A stretch of 64,000 nucleotides of DNA from CAIVAT01 sp964473485 (GCA_964473485.1 CAYYPH010000001.1:186001-250000), one strand, 5' to 3'. Shown: positions 43,357 to 51,775, counted from the first letter of the stretch. Program-made: numbers and translations. The notes: a model not told the origin generated them from the sequence alone.

Positions 43357-44696
43357 AAAGAACCCTTTCTTTTTCTTTTTCTCATTCGGTTCATCACGGT
43401 AGCCACGTCCTCATCCGGGAAGACCCAGCGACGGCCCGTCTTTTCAGCCCGCTCCTTCAGCGTGTCGTAATTGACTGAAGGTGAAATATAGTAAACCGGT
43501 TCGAGCAACTTGTCATCCGCTTCCACTACACCTTCACGCAAAGCAACCTGATGTAAGGTTGTTCCGGGATAAATACGCATGCCGATGAAGGGAAAGAACA
43601 CCGTATTAGCGATCCGCTTTGAGTTCTCAAAACTTTCATCCACGGTCTGCTCCGTCTCCCCGTACCCCCCGATGATCATGAAATGGCAGAAATAGATGCC
43701 GGCCTTGTTACAGTAATCAGACACACGCACCACCTCTTCAACATCAAAATGCTTCCCGTAATGCACCAGGGTTGTGTCAGAAAGCGACTCTGTTCCGAAT
43801 TCAATGTGCGTCAGACCGGCACGCTTGTATAGCTCAAGCTGTTCCAGTGTAAGGTTGTGCGGCGAAAAATAAGCTCCCCACCGGGTTTTCAATTCCGACC
43901 GGATCATCAGGTTGGCCAGCTCAACATTGAAGTTGTTGCTGATGTTAAACACCGAATCGGTGAAAAAAACATAATCGATCCGATATTTCTCATATAACTC
44001 ATGCAAGGTATGTACGATTCGCTCAGGGTCAAGGGTGCGTACATGGTGCCCCTCAATAAGAGGATAGGTACAATAAATACAGCGGTACGGGCAACCGCGT
44101 TTGGTCTGAACATTCACCATGCCGGCTTTATCCCAGTAGAAACCAAGGATTTCACGATCGAACGACAAATCGGGTGTCTTCAGAAAATGCCCCCTTCCGT
44201 TAACCCTGATCTCTTCTCCATTACGGTAAACAAGACCTTCAATGCTTAAATCAGGACGTCCGTCATCCATGCTGGTGATCAGTCTTAAAAGGCTCTCTTC
44301 GCCTTCACCCTGTATACCGTAATCGGGTCTAAAGAGACGGAACATCTCTTCGGGATAGATGGAGAAGGCAGATCCGCCAATGATCAGCGGGCAGGAGCTT
44401 GTATTTCTGACGATCTCCACAATGGATCTGTAACCGCTGATGAAACTCTCCTGGCTGTAAAAGTTCACATCGTCGACATTTCGGAGCGAAAGGCCCACGT
44501 AATCGGGCCGGAATTCTGTCAGGTACTCGGTAAAGGCTTCCGGTGTGCTGAGATTGAAATCGAAGATCCGTATGTCATGATCCGGCAGTCGTCCGGCAAG
44601 ATAAGTCACCAGGTAGGAGAGGCCCAGGGGGTAAACCGGATAAGGGTTCGTGTATCGGTTGGCCGAAACCAGCAGCAGTCTTTTCTTTTCCCTCAT
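43335..44696 (-). CDS. B12-binding-type radical SAM protein
   Basis: 453 residues from the ATG at 44696, directly after the acyltransferase gene stop at 44698; earlier in-frame codons fall inside that gene. A cobalamin-binding-like N-terminal domain (LLLVSANRYTNPYPVYPLG; FRPDYVGLSLRNVDD) is followed by the radical SAM cluster motif KRGCPYRCIYC (C-x3-C-x2-C) and strands DYVFFTDSVFNISNN and GLTHIEFGTESLSD. The C-terminal part includes YFCHFMIIGGYGETEQ. It lies within the core operon between the ApeP-like dehydratase and the LpxL-like acyltransferase, so it is the best placed of the four to act directly on the chain. Confidence 0.87.
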   Translation of the reverse strand: MREKKRLLLVSANRYTNPYPVYPLGLSYLVTYLAGRLPDHDIRIFDFNLSTPEAFTEYLTEFRPDYVGLSLRNVDDVNFYSQESFISGYRSIVEIVRNTSSCPLIIGGSAFSIYPEEMFRLFRPDYGIQGEGEESLLRLITSMDDGRPDLSIEGLVYRNGEEIRVNGRGHFLKTPDLSFDREILGFYWDKAGMVNVQTKRGCPYRCIYCTYPLIEGHHVRTLDPERIVHTLHELYEKYRIDYVFFTDSVFNISNNFNVELANLMIRSELKTRWGAYFSPHNLTLEQLELYKRAGLTHIEFGTESLSDTTLVHYGKHFDVEEVVRVSDYCNKAGIYFCHFMIIGGYGETEQTVDESFENSKRIANTVFFPFIGMRIYPGTTLHQVALREGVVEADDKLLEPVYYISPSVNYDTLKERAEKTGRRWVFPDEDVATVMNRMRKRKRKGSLWHHLKK

Positions 44697-44697
44697 T

Positions 44698-45612
44698 TCA
44701 CTGTGTATGTTTCGAAAGTGAGGTTTCCGGCAATTTCCAGAAATCGTAATAATTGAACCACTGAAGGGGATACCGTCTAACAGTTTCCTCAAATTTACCC
44801 ACGTAAACACGGATCGCCGACAACAGTGATTCTTCCCGTTTCAGCGGATTGCGGGTGAAAGGAACATAGAGCAGCGGGGTGGCGAAGAAATGGTAGTGAC
44901 GGAGTTTTTCCTTGACTGCGAAAACGAACGATACCGGCACATTGAACCGGGCAGCCATGTTGACCGGGCCAATGGGAAACGCAGCCGGCTTATTAAAAAA
45001 ATCGAGAATGACTGTTTTATTGCCTTCAATGTAACGGTCACCATGCATGGCCACGATCTCCCCGTTGGCAAAGGCATCGCGGATCTCCTGTAGGTGTGAA
45101 TAATCATCCCTGATCACGATAAAATGCACATTGCGGTTCGTGTAAACGTCACTCAGGTATCCCTTGATCCTGCGGTGCTCGGCATCAAAAAGTATGATGT
45201 TGATTTTTTTCTCCAGGCGGTTCAGCAACTGGCCGGCGATCTCCCAGTTCCCTACATGCGCGCTGATCAGAAGACCTCCATCCTTCATTTGCCGCAGGTA
45301 ATCCTCTCCTTCAAAGTTAAAGGTGAACCGGTGCTGGAACCCTGCAAGCATGGCAATCTTGTCGAGCAGTATCTGTCCGAAGATGAAATAATTACCCCAC
45401 ACCGCCAGGGCTGATCGCGGAATGTTGTAATGCATTATGTTCCGGTAGAAGGCGTAGGCTGCCCCTACCGCCTTACGGGAGGTAAAGATGAAATAGGTAA
45501 CTACGAAAACCAGGAGAGCATAGGCAAATAGTAGCCCGGGGTATTTTAAAACCCAAACAAATATTTTGTATCCGAGTACTCCACCCCGGGTTTTACCTTC
45601 CCACGACGGCAT
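44698..45612 (-). CDS. Lysophospholipid acyltransferase family protein (LpxL/HtrB-like)
   Basis: 304 residues with one membrane segment (LLFAYALLVFVVTYFIF, about 28-45) and the acyltransferase motif GGLLISAHVGNWEIAGQ (H-x4-[DE]-like: HVGNWE), followed by GEIVAMHGDRYIEG and PVNMAARFNVPVSFVFA. LpxL-type enzymes transfer acyl groups from ACP to lipid A precursors. In aryl-polyene clusters a similar enzyme attaches the polyene to a lipid or sugar. It follows the carrier protein gene (45618) by five bases. Confidence 0.88.
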   Translation of the reverse strand: MPSWEGKTRGGVLGYKIFVWVLKYPGLLFAYALLVFVVTYFIFTSRKAVGAAYAFYRNIMHYNIPRSALAVWGNYFIFGQILLDKIAMLAGFQHRFTFNFEGEDYLRQMKDGGLLISAHVGNWEIAGQLLNRLEKKINIILFDAEHRRIKGYLSDVYTNRNVHFIVIRDDYSHLQEIRDAFANGEIVAMHGDRYIEGNKTVILDFFNKPAAFPIGPVNMAARFNVPVSFVFAVKEKLRHYHFFATPLLYVPFTRNPLKREESLLSAIRVYVGKFEETVRRYPLQWFNYYDFWKLPETSLSKHTQ

Positions 45613-45617
45613 GAAGC

Positions 45618-45866
45618 TCAGTTTGGATTTATTCTGTGAATGATATAATTGTAAAAATCCTTCAGCGATTTTACATCTGCCATCTCTTCGGCTTTCATTT
45701 TAAAACCGAAGTTGTTTTCAATGATCACAAAAAGGTCAACAAAATCAAGACTGTCAATGCCAAGGTCCTTTTTAAGGTCAGCAGCGGGATGTATCTGGGA
45801 TTCCTCTATTTCAATCTCGTCGATAAGAAGTTGGTTGATTTTCCTGATTATTTCTTCGTTTTGCAT
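45618..45866 (-). CDS. Acyl carrier protein
   Basis: 82 residues with the phosphopantetheine serine at position 39 (LGIDSLDFVDL) and a typical acidic N-terminal helix (INQLLIDEIEIEES). It is adjacent to the LpxL-like acyltransferase, suggesting it delivers the acyl chain to that enzyme. A -7-like box lies 22 bases upstream. Confidence 0.93.
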   Translation of the reverse strand: MQNEEIIRKINQLLIDEIEIEESQIHPAADLKKDLGIDSLDFVDLFVIIENNFGFKMKAEEMADVKSLKDFYNYIIHRINPN

Positions 45867-45888
45867 CCTTCTTCAGAGTTACTGGATG

Positions 45889-45896
45889 CAAAAATA
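45889..45896 (-). promoter_or_regulatory. Candidate -7 box for the ACP/acyltransferase operon
   Basis: The minus strand reads TATTTTTG, fitting TAnnTTTG, with a leader of about 16 bases to the ATG at 45866. No -33 element was recognised. It may allow expression of the downstream operon independent of the KS gene at 45921 and of the IS. Confidence 0.4.
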
Positions 45897-45920
45897 GCGA
45901 AAATTAATTAGAAAAACGGA

Positions 45921-47138
45921 TTATATCCGCTTAACGATGAGTGAGGAGTTCGTGCCGCCGAAGCCGAATGAATTGGAGAGAAAGGCGTCAAATCCGGTAT
46001 TCAGCGTCGTTGTGACCAGGTTCAGTCTTTCCGTTGTTTCATCGGGATGCTCAAGATTGATGTTGGGTGCAACGAAACCGTGGTTCATCATCAGGGCCGA
46101 GTAGATGACTTCGCTGGCGCCACCCATCCACATCTCATGCCCGGTCATCGACTTGGTGCTGCTTACAAGCGGGCGGGAACTGCCAAAAACTTCCATAATG
46201 GCCTGTGCCTCATTGCTGTCGCCCGCCTGGGTTGAAGTGGCGTGTGCATTGATGTAACCAACGGATGATGGGTGGATTCCCGCATCGGCAATGGCTTTTT
46301 TCATGGCCCTGGCAGGTCCGTCGACATTGGGAAGTGAGATGTGTTCTCCGTTGGATGAAAAGCCATAACCAATGATCTCACCGAAGATGGTCGCTCCGCG
46401 TCTAACCGCCGAATCGTACGATTCAAGGATCAGGGTGGCCGCACCGCCGCTTGGAACAAGTCCGTCGCGCTCGCGGTCAAAGGGCCGTGAAGCCCTGGTG
46501 GGCTCTGATTCGCGGATGGAAAAGGCATTGAGGGCATCGAAACTGGCCATCGACTCCGGGTTGATCTCCTGCGCCCCCCCGCAGATGATCATCTCCTGGA
46601 GTCCCTGTTTGATCAAAAGGTATCCAATCCCAAGAGCATGAGAACCGCTTGCACAGGCGCCGCTCAGGGTAAAGTTCACTCCTTTCAGCCTGAAGATCAC
46701 CGAAAGGTTCATGGAAACCGTCGAATTCATCGACTGGAAAATGTACCCCGATCCGATCATCATCGTATCCCTCTTGCTGCGAAGAATATCGACAGATTCA
46801 ACAACGGGCACGGCCGAACTGTCGTTACCGAATAAAATGCCCACTTCGTTCGCATCCAGGTAATGCTGGTCAATGCCGGCATTGTTAAGCGCTTCCAGGG
46901 TCGAAAGATAGGCATATTCACCCTGTACCGGTAACCCGACCCTCATTCTACGGTCAAGAACACCTTTCAGCTGCGGACGTTCAACCATCCCGGTAAGCGC
47001 CGACCGGAACCCCATCTCCTTCCGCAACGGATCGAAAATAATGCCTGACCGCCCATGGTACAATGATTCCCTGACCTCCCCGAGGTTTTTGCCTATGACG
47101 GAATAAATTCCCATGCCTGTAATGACGACCCTGTGCAT
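45921..47138 (-). CDS. Beta-ketoacyl-ACP synthase (FabB-like)
   Basis: 405 residues. Cys162 in LSGACASGSHA is the nucleophile, and the histidines are in NAHATSTQAGD (Gly of HGT replaced by Ala) and STKSMTGHEMWMGG. The last motif has EMWMGGASE in place of the common TLGAAGA. It resembles KAS I, the ApeR-like synthase of aryl-polyene systems. The next upstream gene in the operon direction is the ketoreductase at 49244, but the IS element now lies between. Its start is preceded by a repetitive tract. Confidence 0.9.
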   Translation of the reverse strand: MHRVVITGMGIYSVIGKNLGEVRESLYHGRSGIIFDPLRKEMGFRSALTGMVERPQLKGVLDRRMRVGLPVQGEYAYLSTLEALNNAGIDQHYLDANEVGILFGNDSSAVPVVESVDILRSKRDTMMIGSGYIFQSMNSTVSMNLSVIFRLKGVNFTLSGACASGSHALGIGYLLIKQGLQEMIICGGAQEINPESMASFDALNAFSIRESEPTRASRPFDRERDGLVPSGGAATLILESYDSAVRRGATIFGEIIGYGFSSNGEHISLPNVDGPARAMKKAIADAGIHPSSVGYINAHATSTQAGDSNEAQAIMEVFGSSRPLVSSTKSMTGHEMWMGGASEVIYSALMMNHGFVAPNINLEHPDETTERLNLVTTTLNTGFDAFLSNSFGFGGTNSSLIVKRI

Positions 47139-47154
47139 GAATGACCGAAGGTGT

Positions 47155-47345
47155 TAGCGATTAGCGAATAAATGTTAGTGATTAGTGAATTAGCGATTAG
47201 CGAATAGGGAAAATGGCTATGAATATTGTGCTCAATTACTTTTTCTCATTTTGCATTTTGACTTTGTCTTTTAAGTTTTGACTTTATCTTTTGCAATTTG
47301 ACTTTGTCTTTTGCAATTTGCCATTTGAATTTTGAACTTTGAATT
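47155..47345. repeat. Repetitive tract upstream of the FabB-like gene
   Basis: First a run of TTAGCGATTAGCGAATA-like units (47155-47210), then multiple copies of TTTTGAC/TTTTGCAATTTGACTTT-type motifs (47230-47345). The tract continues beyond the IS at 49222-49239. It holds no open frame. Confidence 0.75.
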
Positions 47346-47347
47346 TT

Positions 47348-49221
47348 GAGTCCCCTCCGAAAAGTCGGAGGGGCTGTTTGGGTTAAAATGATTTATAATA
47401 GCTGTTGTATATTATCATGTTTGATTAAGTTATAAACAAATGAATGTCAGTAACATAATTTGGTTGATTTATATAGATTTATTAGATTTGTTTCGATAAG
47501 TAAAACATAGCGTATGTTCAGAAAGTCGAAAAACGAGTCTCAACTGGATGCTTTCAGCAGTGTATCATCGATGCTGGACAGTCAGGCAAATAGACTTTAC
47601 AATGATCAGGATCATTGGCATAATCAATTCTTTGAACGGATAGTGAGCCACATTGATGAAACAATCTTCAGTGTACTTTATAATACTAAGACCGGGGCTC
47701 CAAATTCCTCGATTCGCATTCTTATTGGGATGATGATTCTTAAAGAAGCGTTTGGGTGGAGTGACTCTCAGCTATTCGAGCACTGTCGTTTCAACATGTT
47801 GGTTCGCAGGTCATTGGGATTGTTCAACATGAATGATCCGTTGCCGGTTGAATCCACCTATTATCTTTTGCGTAAGCGCCTTTACGAGCATCAGAAGGAG
47901 AAGGGTGAAGATCTGATGGGGCAAGTCTTTGCACAGATCACCAGCGGACAGGTCAAGGACTTTGAAGTGAATGGACGAAGCATTCGCATGGACAGCAAAC
48001 TTATTGGCAGCAATATTGCGCTGTTCAGCCGTTACGAGATCATTCACCGCACGGTTTTTCTGTTTTATAAATCATTGAACGGTACCGGTGAACTGTCCAA
48101 GCTATCAACGAACGATGTTGAACAACTCACCGACCTTGTAAAGGAAGAACCGCAAAAGACCGTATACCGCCACACCAGAGAAGAGATTAAAAGTCGCCTG
48201 CAACCTATTGGGATATTAATTTACAAGATGCTTCAACTCTTTGGTGATCTGCAGACCGATTCGTTCAGATTGCTTCAGCGAGTATTCAATGAGCAGTACA
48301 AAGTATTGGAAAATCATCAGATTGAACTCAGGCCAAAAGAAGAGATAACTTCATCCAGCATTCAATCCCCGCATGATCCTGATAGCGCTTACCGCAACAA
48401 AGGCGATCAAAAAGTAAAGGGCTACAGTGTAAACATAACCGAAACTTGTTCTGACAACGACCTTCACCTCATTACCAGTGTTATCGTTGAAAAAGCCAAC
48501 ACTCCCGACACTGCATTTGTTGAACAGGCTATTAACGAAACCATCAGGGTAACTGAACAAAAGATAGAGAAGATATACGCTGATGGCGCTTACCAAACAC
48601 CGGCCAATGATCCGTTATGCGAAGGCATCGAAATGGTTTTCACAGGGATACAGGGTGCTGAGTCAAAATATGATTTGAACATGACCGCTGATGGGCTCTA
48701 TGTGACCGACAGGCAGACAACAGAAGTCCTGAAAGCAGTTTTGGTTAAAAAGCATAAAAACAGTAAAGGCAAAGGAGAAAGATATCGCATTAAAACCGCC
48801 ACTGGTTTTTACTATTTTGATGAAAACGCTATCCGGGCTTCCGGAATACGCAAGAAGATGAAAGAACGGCCACTCGCGGACTCTCAGAAACGAAACAACG
48901 TTGAGGCCAGTATTTTTCAATTAGGGGTTCCCCTGAAAAATGGCAAATCAAAATACAGGGGGCTTATTAAGCAAAAAACATGGACTCTTTGTAGATGTCT
49001 GTGGATCAACCTTGTGCGAATATTGAACTTCACGAAACAAATATGTCAAAGAACGTTTAAAACAATGGAAATAACTGCTTCGGCAACCTTTTCATCCGGT
49101 TATCTTAACCAGCAGAGCAGGGTACAACTAATTTGGAGCAGAAAATTTTCCATGGCACTATTTTTATCAATCAGTATTAATTTTTTCGTTTAATCATAAA
49201 CCCCCTTCTCGGAGGGGACTC
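47348..49221. mobile_element. IS1182-like insertion sequence
   Basis: 1874 bp bounded by 17-bp inverted repeats with one mismatch (47348-47364 and 49205-49221). The transposase is at 47514. An 18-bp string (AATTTTGAACTTTGAATT) occurs on both sides, at 47328-47345 and 49222-49239, offset by two bases on the left. It may be a target duplication or a consequence of the repetitive site. The AATTTT directly at both ends is a shorter alternative. A perfect 9-bp stem with a 4-base loop lies at 47352-47373 inside the left end. The element separates the FabG-like ketoreductase and ammonia-lyase genes from the KS gene in the same orientation. Confidence 0.88.
47514..49193 (+). CDS. Transposase, IS1182 family (DDE)
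   Basis: 559 residues. The N-terminal DUF772-like part (SSIRILIGMMILKEAFGWSD, FEHCRFNMLVRRSLGL) is followed by a DDE catalytic region: Asp in IRMDSKLIGSNIA, Asp in IYADGAYQTPAND, and Glu in NNVEASIFQLG. The frame is intact, so it may be active. No frameshift or truncation is seen. It is transcribed opposite to the cluster and may place read-through or a promoter out of its ends. Confidence 0.9.
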   Translation: MFRKSKNESQLDAFSSVSSMLDSQANRLYNDQDHWHNQFFERIVSHIDETIFSVLYNTKTGAPNSSIRILIGMMILKEAFGWSDSQLFEHCRFNMLVRRSLGLFNMNDPLPVESTYYLLRKRLYEHQKEKGEDLMGQVFAQITSGQVKDFEVNGRSIRMDSKLIGSNIALFSRYEIIHRTVFLFYKSLNGTGELSKLSTNDVEQLTDLVKEEPQKTVYRHTREEIKSRLQPIGILIYKMLQLFGDLQTDSFRLLQRVFNEQYKVLENHQIELRPKEEITSSSIQSPHDPDSAYRNKGDQKVKGYSVNITETCSDNDLHLITSVIVEKANTPDTAFVEQAINETIRVTEQKIEKIYADGAYQTPANDPLCEGIEMVFTGIQGAESKYDLNMTADGLYVTDRQTTEVLKAVLVKKHKNSKGKGERYRIKTATGFYYFDENAIRASGIRKKMKERPLADSQKRNNVEASIFQLGVPLKNGKSKYRGLIKQKTWTLCRCLWINLVRILNFTKQICQRTFKTMEITASATFSSGYLNQQSRVQLIWSRKFSMALFLSISINFFV

Positions 49222-49243
49222 AATTTTGAACTTTGAATTCCCC

Positions 49244-49972
49244 TCAGGTATAAAGTCCTCCATTCACATGAATGACCGATCCGGTAACATAACTGGCTGA
49301 TTCACCGGCGAGGAAGCCGACTACTGCGGCCACCTCTTCGGGCTTGCCAAACCGTCCCATCGGTATCATAACCTTCAACTGCCCCTCGTCCATATCCTTC
49401 GTCATATCAGTGCGTATAAAGCCCGGAGCCACGGCATTCACCGTCACGTTCTTCTTGGCAACTTCCTGGGCAAGTGCCTTGGTGGCGGCGATAACGCCTC
49501 CCTTGGCAGCCGAATAGTTCGACTGGCCCGGAAGCCCTTTGATCCCCGAAAGCGATACCACGTTGATGATTCTGCCCGATTTGTTCATCAGCATGTCCTT
49601 GATCAGAAAGCGGGTAATGTAAAGAAAACTGTTCAGGTTCGTGTTGAGCACATCAAACCATTCTTCGTTTTTCATCCACATGATCAGCGCATCCTTCCGG
49701 ATGCCGGCATTGTTGACGAGTACCGAAATGTAAGCCCCCTCATGCCGCTTTTGCCAGTCCTCCAGCGCTGCCTCGACCTCCTGTTGCGATGAAACGTCAA
49801 AACGGATGATTTCACCGTCGCTTCCTGCCTCACGAACCATCCGCAGGGTGTTCGCTGCTTCATCGGAGTTGGCATTGTAATTGATCAGCACAAAAAAACC
49901 CATTTCGGCCAGCTTGACGGAAACCGCTCTGCCGATACCCCTCGAACCTCCCGTTACTAAAGCATATTTCAT
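49244..49972 (-). CDS. 3-oxoacyl-ACP reductase (FabG-like SDR)
   Basis: 242 residues. The short-chain dehydrogenase signatures are complete: NADP-binding VTGGSRGIGRAVS, VNNAGIRKD, the catalytic Ser in VVSLSGIKGLPGQ, and YSAAKGG (Tyr and Lys). The reaction is reduction of 3-ketoacyl-ACP to 3-hydroxyacyl-ACP in each elongation cycle (ApeQ-like). It lies 67 bases downstream of the ammonia-lyase gene and is cut from the rest of the cluster by the IS. Confidence 0.92.
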   Translation of the reverse strand: MKYALVTGGSRGIGRAVSVKLAEMGFFVLINYNANSDEAANTLRMVREAGSDGEIIRFDVSSQQEVEAALEDWQKRHEGAYISVLVNNAGIRKDALIMWMKNEEWFDVLNTNLNSFLYITRFLIKDMLMNKSGRIINVVSLSGIKGLPGQSNYSAAKGGVIAATKALAQEVAKKNVTVNAVAPGFIRTDMTKDMDEGQLKVMIPMGRFGKPEEVAAVVGFLAGESASYVTGSVIHVNGGLYT

Positions 49973-50039
49973 GTTTTCAGCGTTTCAGGTTAACCTTTGT
50001 AAAACAACACACTGACCAACCAATCCATGGTTCCCCGGG

Positions 50040-51590
50040 TCAGTCGATCAGGGGAAACTTCGGTTTGTTTTCAAGGATATAATTCCCGATCTGTTGGATC
50101 TCCCTGTATTTTGTGGTATCCTCCGTGAATTTCGGGACAATCAGGCGCAAATCGTCGAATTTTTTCCGCGAGTAGACCGAAAGCTTCTCCTCGCAGTTCA
50201 TGTAGTCGATGGCCTGGAGGATCGTGATCATGTGGATGGACATGACGATGTAACTGTGGTCGATCACCCGTTTGGCCATCATGGCGGCGTTGGTCCCCAT
50301 GCTGACAATGTCCTGGTTGTCGTTGTTGTTGGTGATGCTGTGGATCGACATCGGAAAACAGAGAGACTGGTTCTCGGCAACGGTCGACACGGCCGTGAAT
50401 TGCACGCCCTGCATGCCGAGGTTGTAACCGAGTTTTCCAAGGTTCACGAACGGGGGAAGCTTCTGGTTCAGCTTGTCATTCATCAGGTAGTTCAATTGCC
50501 GCTCGACGAGCATCGACAGCTTGGTGATCGCAATCTTCAGTTTATCCATCTCCAGGGCCACGTAGTCGCCATGGAAATTCCCGCCATGGAACACGTTCAT
50601 GGCCTCGCTGTCGATGATCGGGTTGTCGTTGGCCGAATTCACCTCGTTGACCAGCACTTTTTCGGCATAAAGAATCGTGTCGAGAATGGGACCGAGCACC
50701 TGTGGAACGCAACGCAGCGAGTAATACTCCTGGACCTTGTGCGTGAAGACCTCCACCTGTTCCGTCTTCCCGTTGTACAGATGTTCTGCCCTGCGGCGGA
50801 TCAGTTTGCTGTCTTTCAGGATCGATCGCATCATGCGGGCTACCTGGTTCTGGCCATAGTGGCTTTTTACCCGGTTGAGTCCGGCCGAAAAATGATCATC
50901 GTACGATTCCACGATCTCGTTGATCATCGACGATGCAAGCACGGCCCAGTCGAGCAGGTTCTTGGCATGAACGATGTTGACCATACCGATGCCGGTCATC
51001 GCCGATGTTCCGTTGATGAGCGACAAGCCCTCACGGATATGCATCTGGATCGGTTTAAGGTTCTCCTTTTCAAAGATCTCAGCCGTCGGTTCCAGTTTGC
51101 CTTCATACCACATTTCTCCTTCGCCTATCAGGTTCAGGGCAAGATGGGCCAGCTGGACCAGGTCGCCGCTCGCGCCCACTCCGCCATGTTCGGGAATGAA
51201 CGGGTTGATGTTGCGGTTGATCAGCTCGGTGAGCAACTGCGTAACCTCGGGATGTATTCCCGATTTGGCCTGCATAAAGGTGTTAACCCTGGCCAGCATC
51301 GTGGCTTTGGCATATATCTCGGCGAGCGGGGTACCGCAACCGGCGCTGTGGCTTCTGATCAGGTTATACTGAAGCTGGAGTTCGCTGTTGTTGTTGATTT
51401 TGTACTGAGCCATGGGGCCAAGGCCGGTGTTGATGCCGTAAATCACCTTCCCCTTGGCAAACTCCCTGAGAAATTCATAATTGGCCTTGACCCTCGCCAA
51501 CGCTTCGGCATCAAGGCTTATTTTTTCGTTCAGAAAAAGTATTTTATAGAAATCGTCAGGCGTGAGTTTCTGAGTTCCTATGCTTATCAT
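50040..51590 (-). CDS. Aromatic amino-acid ammonia-lyase (tyrosine/histidine ammonia-lyase family)
   Basis: 516 residues. The MIO cofactor forms from Ala140-Ser141-Gly142 in GVGASGDLVQLAHL, and the catalytic tyrosine is in VIYGINTGLGPMAQY. The selectivity loop reads RSHSAG, as I recall for the tyrosine ammonia-lyase of flavobacterial flexirubin clusters, with which the string NFHGDYVALEMDKLKI also agrees. TAL makes p-coumarate (4-hydroxycinnamate) from tyrosine, the aryl starter of aryl polyenes. A histidine ammonia-lyase role is excluded only by context. It has its own promoter region shared with the tRNA. Confidence 0.9.
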   Translation of the reverse strand: MISIGTQKLTPDDFYKILFLNEKISLDAEALARVKANYEFLREFAKGKVIYGINTGLGPMAQYKINNNSELQLQYNLIRSHSAGCGTPLAEIYAKATMLARVNTFMQAKSGIHPEVTQLLTELINRNINPFIPEHGGVGASGDLVQLAHLALNLIGEGEMWYEGKLEPTAEIFEKENLKPIQMHIREGLSLINGTSAMTGIGMVNIVHAKNLLDWAVLASSMINEIVESYDDHFSAGLNRVKSHYGQNQVARMMRSILKDSKLIRRRAEHLYNGKTEQVEVFTHKVQEYYSLRCVPQVLGPILDTILYAEKVLVNEVNSANDNPIIDSEAMNVFHGGNFHGDYVALEMDKLKIAITKLSMLVERQLNYLMNDKLNQKLPPFVNLGKLGYNLGMQGVQFTAVSTVAENQSLCFPMSIHSITNNNDNQDIVSMGTNAAMMAKRVIDHSYIVMSIHMITILQAIDYMNCEEKLSVYSRKKFDDLRLIVPKFTEDTTKYREIQQIGNYILENKPKFPLID

Positions 51591-51642
51591 TTGATTGATT
51601 TAATTTCAGCTGCTGTATCCTTTTTTTCGAAAATCAAATTTG

Positions 51643-51650
51643 CAAAGGTA
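51643..51650 (-). promoter_or_regulatory. Candidate -7 box for the ammonia-lyase gene
   Basis: The minus strand reads TACCTTTG, giving a leader of about 45 bases to the ATG at 51590. It lies in the 102-base divergent region with the tRNA. Confidence 0.4.
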
Positions 51651-51671
51651 TAATTTTTTTTGAAAAAGTAT

Positions 51672-51679
51672 TATCTTTG
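51672..51679 (+). promoter_or_regulatory. Candidate -7 box for tRNA-Arg
   Basis: The plus strand reads TATCTTTG, fitting TAnnTTTG, 13 bases before the tRNA 5' end. No matching -33 element at the standard distance. Confidence 0.45.
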
Positions 51680-51692
51680 CGCCCTCAAAGAT

Positions 51693-51769
51693 GGCCCCGT
51701 AGCTCAACTGAATAGAGCATCTGACTACGGATCAGAAGGTTAGGGGTTTGAATCCCTTCGGGGTCACCA
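51693..51769 (+). tRNA. tRNA-Arg (anticodon ACG)
   Basis: The cloverleaf can be drawn: acceptor stem GGCCCCG pairing with CGGGGTC (one G-T), D-arm GCTC...GAGC, anticodon stem TCTGA/TCAGA with loop CTACGGA (anticodon ACG), T-arm with TTTGAATCC, and an encoded CCA (51767-51769). Its 3' half (51722-51767) is the left attachment site of the integrated element, so the tRNA gene was restored by the insertion. Confidence 0.95.
51722..51767 (+). repeat. attL: 46-bp direct repeat inside tRNA-Arg
   Basis: Identical to 60507-60552. It covers the anticodon arm through the T-arm and acceptor 3' strand of the tRNA gene. Confidence 0.92.
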
Positions 51770-51775
51770 AGTTAC

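Noticed and set aside
50094..51653. A 519-residue open frame on the plus strand, antisense to the ammonia-lyase
   Set aside because: It mirrors the lyase gene, is low in sense with many His and Val residues, has no ribosome site or family motif and covers the lyase almost exactly, so it is a codon-usage shadow.
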